From Burhinus oedicnemus (lineage: Eukaryota > Chordata > Aves > Charadriiformes > Burhinidae), in NCBI GenBank assembly GCA_008921705.1, contig VFFE01008475.1, forward strand, positions 879,445 to 943,444: DNA of 64,000 nucleotides. Reading direction: 5' to 3'. The position numbers were made by a program, and so were the translations under genes. Every line of letters starts with the position of its first letter. The first letter of the stretch is position 1. The notes below the pieces were generated by a model. It saw only the letters and a program-made list of their open reading frames with translations. It ran no database searches and was not told the origin of the DNA. Below, piece after piece: positions 54,867-64,000 of the stretch.

Positions 54867-56829
54867 ATCTGCAAGGGAATCCCAGGGATGGGGATGGTGA
54901 ATGAAATGGCATGAGGAGGATGCTGTTGGAGATGAGGTGCCAGTCTGGGAGAACCTGAAAATGTCTGAGCAAATGCAGAGCCTGGGATGGAGCAGCCCCA
55001 TATATTGGGCCAGGCTGGGAGCAGCTCTGCAGGCAAGGACTGCCCATGCCTTGTGGTCAACAAACTGCAAGGGCCAACCCTCTGCAAGCACCACTTGGCA
55101 GAGCCAGCCATCTCACGTTCTGGGGAGCCACGCTCATATGCAATTAACCCCAAACGAGGATCTCCATGGGAGAAGGATCAAGCCTGCAGTGTTCGTCATG
55201 CCCAACTTTTCCAGTGGAGTGACAGCGAATCCTCAGGGCTGTCTGTGGGGACAAGACCTGGTGCATGTATGGTAGATGGTTTGTAGGTCCTGGGCGATTC
55301 TCTGAGCAACCTCAGACTGCCCAGCTTCCAGGGCATGTGGGTCTTCCTGGCTGTATTGAGGCGATAGGAGGGCTGGACATGATGGGCAATTGAGACCTTG
55401 GGGTGCTTTTTTCATTTTCATTTTTTTCCTCTTCTTTCCACCATGCATATCGCTGCAGCTCACCTGGCACCTGCCGGGTGCGATTCAGCAGCCTGGTGGA
55501 ACAAAGCCACATCTCCATGTGTCACTGTCCTGTGCTGGGGCGCAGCAGCCCTGTGCCGCACAGGGACACTCACTCACCTGCAAGCTCTTCAGCTGCATGG
55601 GATTGAAGCCGGGGCCACACTGGGAGGACTTCAGCGTTGCAGCGCTGCTTTGCATCAGTTCATTTGGATGCTCTTGACCCTGTGGTGGCCCTTCTCGCTG
55701 CCTAGCCCTCCTCAGGCAAAGGCTTGGCCCAGGTTGTGCTGGGGCCACGGGGCCTTCCTCCCAATGCCATGTCCACAACCTTGTCTCAGCCCGCTGCCCA
55801 GCTGCAGTGGGGCTGATGAGCGCGTCCATGCCAACAGCATCCGGCTGTTTTTTTCCAGGGCTGGTTTACAGCAAGGTTACGCTAATGCTGGGGTGGGAGG
55901 AGGTATCTCAGCAAACCAGGTGGGGCCAGAAGGAAAGGGACGAACCGGTGAGCTCCAGTGCAGACTGGTGTAAACTGGTGTGTGGCAGGGAAGGGAGAAG
56001 CAAAGGGCAAAGCAAGGCAGAAGGAATTGGGGAGGAGACGTGGGAGCCCTGCCAAGACATGGGCTGCAAAGGTGATGGCCACAAGGCACAGGGACGTGGA
56101 TGTGAGGGGACGGGCAGCACTGCTCGGCGCAGAGGTGCTGGCCACGCCTGGGTGCAGAAGGTGGAGAGAGATGTCGCATCCCAGGGTCTAGGGTATGACC
56201 GCAAATGTCTGCCTTTGTAAATAGACCCAAAGAGAAAGGCGTCTTTGTGTTTTAATGCTAAATTCAGGGGCGTTAATAGAAGCAGGGCAAATGTGGGCAC
56301 CAACCCCCCCGCCCCTCCACACACACCCCTTGATGACGTGATGCCGAAACCAGTTTCAGCAGGTGCACGTTAAACCTTCAGAACCAAGTGCCATTGTCCA
56401 AAGCAGCTGCGAGTTCCCTCCCTGCTCTGAAAAGGGGTTTCTTTTTCCACCTCTGTTGCAATCGGCTTGCTTCTGTCACATTAACACAAGCAAAACAGGT
56501 CAGGCTGGTTTTTCAGCAAGGAAAAAAAAAAAAAACAGGAAAAAATAAAATGTTTTCCTCACATTGCAATTAAAAAGCTTCAAGCCAAACCCATGGTCAC
56601 AGCGTAAGAGTCCCCCCTGGATCTGAAGCAAGAGATGCCTCTAAGCCAACTTTTATTTCCCTTCCGTTCTCCAGTCCTTGTTAGCGCCCAGGAATTTCAG
56701 ACTCAAAATGGAAGCATTTTTTGACCCACAAGCTGGAAGGGCTAATTTGGTACCACTGTTTATTAGGCACCTCTAACACATGAAAACACCCTTTCTTGGG
56801 TCTAAACCCCGTTTAAATTAACTCACCAT

Positions 56830-57410
56830 TGTGATTTAACCCCAGCGGCCATTTAGCACCACGCGGCCGCTCGCTCACTGCCCCCGGTGGGACAGGGGGA
56901 GAGAATTGGAAGGGTGAAAGTGAGAAAACTCGTGGGTTGATAAAGACGGTTTAATAGATAAAGCAAAAGCCACGCACGCAAGCAAAGCAAAACAAGGAAT
57001 TCATTCACTGCTTCCCATCGGTAGGCCGGCGTTCAGCCATCTCCGGGAAAGCAGGGATCCATCACGCGCAATGGTTTCTTGGGAAGACAAATGCCACAAC
57101 TCCAAACGTCCCTTTTACCTCTTTCTTCCCCCAGCTTTTATTGCTGAGCATGACCTCTTATGGTCTGGAACATCCCTTGGGGCAGTCGGGATGAGCTATT
57201 CCGGCTGTGTCCCCTCCCAACTCCTTGTGCACCCCCTGCCTGCTCGCTGGTGGGATGGGGTGAGGAGCAGAAAAGGTCTTGACTCTGTGCAAGCGCTGCT
57301 TGGCACGAACGAAAACATCCCTGTACGATCAACACCGTTTTCAGCACAAATCCAAAGCAGAGCCCCATTCTGTGAAGAAAATTAAATCCATCCCAGCCAA
57401 AACCAGCACA
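56830..57410 (-). mobile_element. Avian ERVL-type solo LTR downstream of MAL
   Basis: On the - strand it starts TGTGCTGGTTTTGGCTGGGA and ends GGGGTTAAATCACA. It carries the features of a widespread avian ERVL LTR: an early TTAATTTTCTTC block, a GCTGGGGGAAGAAAG region, a CTATTAAACCGTC polyadenylation-like site and CAACCCACGAGTTTTCTCAC. It is about 581 bp. Flanking 5-mers (ACCAT and CTCCC) do not match, so no target duplication is claimed. It has the same orientation as MAL and lies about 1 kb beyond the MAL stop. Confidence 0.88.
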
Positions 57411-58452
57411 CTCCCTCAAATTAACACTCCGGAGTAATTTAAGCGTCCAAATGAACATAATCACTGACATTAACCTGAGCTGGTTTAGCCCCTGGCCCTG
57501 GCTACAGAGCCCTTGCCAGAAAAGCCCTCTGAGTTCGTGCCCAAGCCTGTGCCTCCTCCTTAGGCAGTGTCCTGTCCCAGTCCAGTGCTCCTGAGGCTGC
57601 ACAGGGCTGTGACCCGTGCCCAGCAGAGGGAAAACAGCAGAAATTACTCTCGACTATTTGCAAAATCACAGCAAACCCAACCCATCTTTCTTAGCGCCAT
57701 AGCGCTGGTGCGTGCGAGAGCAGCCATGCACCAAAGGCAAGAGTTGGTTGCCGCTGCCTATTCTAATCATCCATACAATTCTCTTACAGCCTACCGTGCA
57801 CCTTCCAAGTTGTGTTTTGCCGGGGGATTAAAGACAGTGGTAATTCCTGGCATTATGATTGTGCCTCATAAATCAGCGATACCCTTCAGGGGCCGCAATA
57901 ACTCCTATTGCCCCTGAGGCAGGTTAAATATCGTCCCCGTTCCTCATCGCAAGTCAGAGATGGCATTTCCAGAAACGGCATGAAAATGTTCTTTTGGCAC
58001 AGCAGGTTTAGGGAGGGAAACAGGCTTACATGGACGGGCGGCAATTAAAATGACCTGGTTTCATACTCATGCTCCTTAGTGCTGGTTGTCCAGGCTTCCC
58101 CTGACAGCAATAACAACCCTGGAGGCATAAAGGTGTGGTTCAGGGAGATTTTTAGCACTTTGAACCCAACTATATTATTCTTTTTAAAGCTAGATGTTTT
58201 TCTATTTGGGCCCCAACTACCAGCATCAAACTGTACCCAACCCAGAAGAGACTGAAGGGAAACAGATTGTGCCAGGATTTAACTCTCTCTGGCGGGCTCT
58301 TTGTCTTCAGTGCCACGGTCCCATGTAAAAAGCTGCTTGTTTATAGTATATACATTAAAAAACAAAACCCAAACCCAGCCTGGAAACTGCAGTCGTTGAA
58401 CAACTTTCATGTTCATGGGATGACCACAGGACACGCTTGCGAGGGGAGGCTC

Positions 58453-63295
<4,843 letters not shown>

Positions 63296-63480
63296 TGCCA
63301 GCCTCTCCCGCGGTGCCTGCCAGCCGCTCTGGCTCTAGCTGCCACGGGTAGCTGCCAAATGCAGCCGCCTTCCCTCCCTCTCTCTCTTCCTCCTTCCCTC
63401 CCCTTCTCGCTCTTCCTCCTCCCCTCCCTCCTTCCTGCTGGCAGGTGAAGACAGCTGTGAATGGCACAGGGGTGGCCAAA
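63296..63480 (-). promoter_or_regulatory. Probable MAL 5'UTR and core promoter region
   Basis: This lies directly upstream of the MAL start codon. It contains a long purine-rich run on the MAL strand (complement of 63361-63437) and the GC-rich CACCGCGGGAGAGGCTG next to the ATG. No TATA box is obvious. Promoter function is inferred from position only, and the transcription start cannot be placed by eye. Confidence 0.45.
63361..63437. repeat. Polypyrimidine/polypurine tract upstream of MAL
   Basis: About 77 bases made almost entirely of C and T on the + strand (blocks such as CCTTCCCTCCCTCTCTCTC), so GA-rich on the MAL sense strand. It lies about 65-140 bases upstream of the MAL ATG. Such tracts can adopt non-B DNA and are common in TATA-less promoters. 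Confidence 0.75.
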
Positions 63481-63969
63481 GCCTGTGACCAGGGGTGACT
63501 TGGTGGCTGACTGACGGGAGCCACACCGGAGGTTTTCAGGAGACGTGAGCAGCCCTGAGGCATTTGGAGCAGAGCTGTCTCTACACAGGCTGAGCACGCA
63601 GGGCAAGTCCCTGGGCGGTGGTGGGTGGCACTGGCGTACCTCTGAGGACAATAGGGAAGACCTGTACCCACCCAGCTGGGCAGCCTCTCATCCCCTTGAT
63701 TTGCACCGTAAGTCAGCTTGTCCCCCACCCGCATGAGCTGGCCACAGCAGCGGCCACAAGGGCAGCTGGCGGCCAGGGCAAGCCGGGACGTGACGGCTAC
63801 TGGCAAACAGCAGGGCTGAGGAGTGTCTCTCAGATGGAGATGCATCCCGAGACACGGGCAGTTGAATTGCAGGGCAAACCACCTCCATCGTCTCACAAGG
63901 AGATTGCGCATGCCAAGGTAACAAAAATGACCTGAAATAAGGAGATTTCCCAAGCCATTTGGCTTCCTT
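63481..63969. other. Region upstream of MAL
   Basis: GC-rich unique-looking sequence upstream of MAL on the - strand. No exon or repeat is recognised. It may contain distal promoter elements, but none can be named by eye. Confidence 0.5.
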
Positions 63970-64000
63970 TTTTTGCCTTTTTTTTTTTTTTTTTTTTTTT
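63970..64000. repeat. Poly-T run at the window end
   Basis: A long T run, interrupted once by GCC, reaches the last base. It could be a low-complexity tract or the poly-A tail of a - strand retrocopy beyond the window; the sequence stops before this can be told. Confidence 0.8.

Larger units (their letters stand above)
49732..58452. other. Intergenic space between convergent MRPS5 and MAL
   Basis: It contains CR1 copies at 50556-50946, 51085-51402 and 54408-54866, and LTRs at 52988-53738 and 56830-57410. The MAL 3'UTR must begin at 58452 and run leftward; no clean AATAAA on the - strand is seen close to the stop. The block 54.9-56.3 kb is GC-richer with many overlapping open frames on both strands, none with a recognisable domain. 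Confidence 0.7.

Noticed and set aside
55398..55973. A 191-codon open frame and many overlapping frames at 55.2-56.3 kb
   Set aside because: GC-rich sequence gives long frames on both strands at once. The translations are rich in Trp, Cys, Pro and His without any domain, and no splice or promoter context was seen.
56813..57428. AAATTAAC-type repeats on both sides of the LTR at 56.83-57.41 kb as a target duplication
   Set aside because: The matches do not abut the LTR ends, and the immediate flanking 5-mers differ, so this is probably coincidence.

Overview
The window is vertebrate nuclear DNA, almost certainly from a bird. There are many CR1 LINE fragments whose 3' ends carry the avian ATTCTATGAT-type octamer tail. 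There are also avian-type endogenous retroviral solo LTRs, long introns and GT-AG split genes. No bacterial, organellar, CRISPR or operon features are present. A run of 969 Ns (20621-21589) marks an assembly gap.

Two protein-coding genes are supported, arranged tail to tail. MRPS5 (mitochondrial small-subunit ribosomal protein uS5m) is on the + strand. Nine coding exons can be placed between 4609 and 49339. They join in frame into 337 codons plus a stop, covering everything from the segment reading TADELWKG to the C terminus. The N-terminal exon(s), with the start codon and mitochondrial targeting peptide, were not found and are probably upstream of the window. MAL (four-pass MARVEL-domain raft proteolipid) is on the - strand and complete: four coding exons between 63295 and 58453 give 153 residues, the usual MAL length. 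A convergent MRPS5-MAL pair also occurs in mammals, to my knowledge, which supports both calls.

Layout: 1-4608 is upstream intron with two CR1 fragments. 4609-49339 is MRPS5, including a 20.5-kb intron (11317-31812) full of CR1 copies, the assembly gap and a complex LTR-like repeat. 49340 to about 49710 is the MRPS5 3'UTR with an AATAAA signal. About 49.7-58.45 kb is the space between the two genes, with three CR1 fragments and two solo LTRs. 58453-63295 is MAL, with another solo LTR inside its third intron. 63296-64000 is the MAL 5'UTR/promoter side, with a polypurine/polypyrimidine block and a terminal poly-T run.

The genes have unrelated roles: mitochondrial translation versus membrane-raft/apical sorting and myelin. 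I found no operon-like or novel multi-gene system. The least explained element is a long, non-coding, LTR-like repeat family with two diverged copies in opposite orientation inside MRPS5 introns (about 26.1-28.46 kb, + ; about 40.55-41.74 kb, -). Both copies share an internal tandem duplication and differ by a block of roughly 650 bp. Other notable items are a head-to-head CR1 pair, several perfect inverted repeats, and LTRs placed where they could affect MAL transcript ends. All reading was by eye, so repeat boundaries are approximate, while coding exon boundaries were checked base by base for splice sites and frame.
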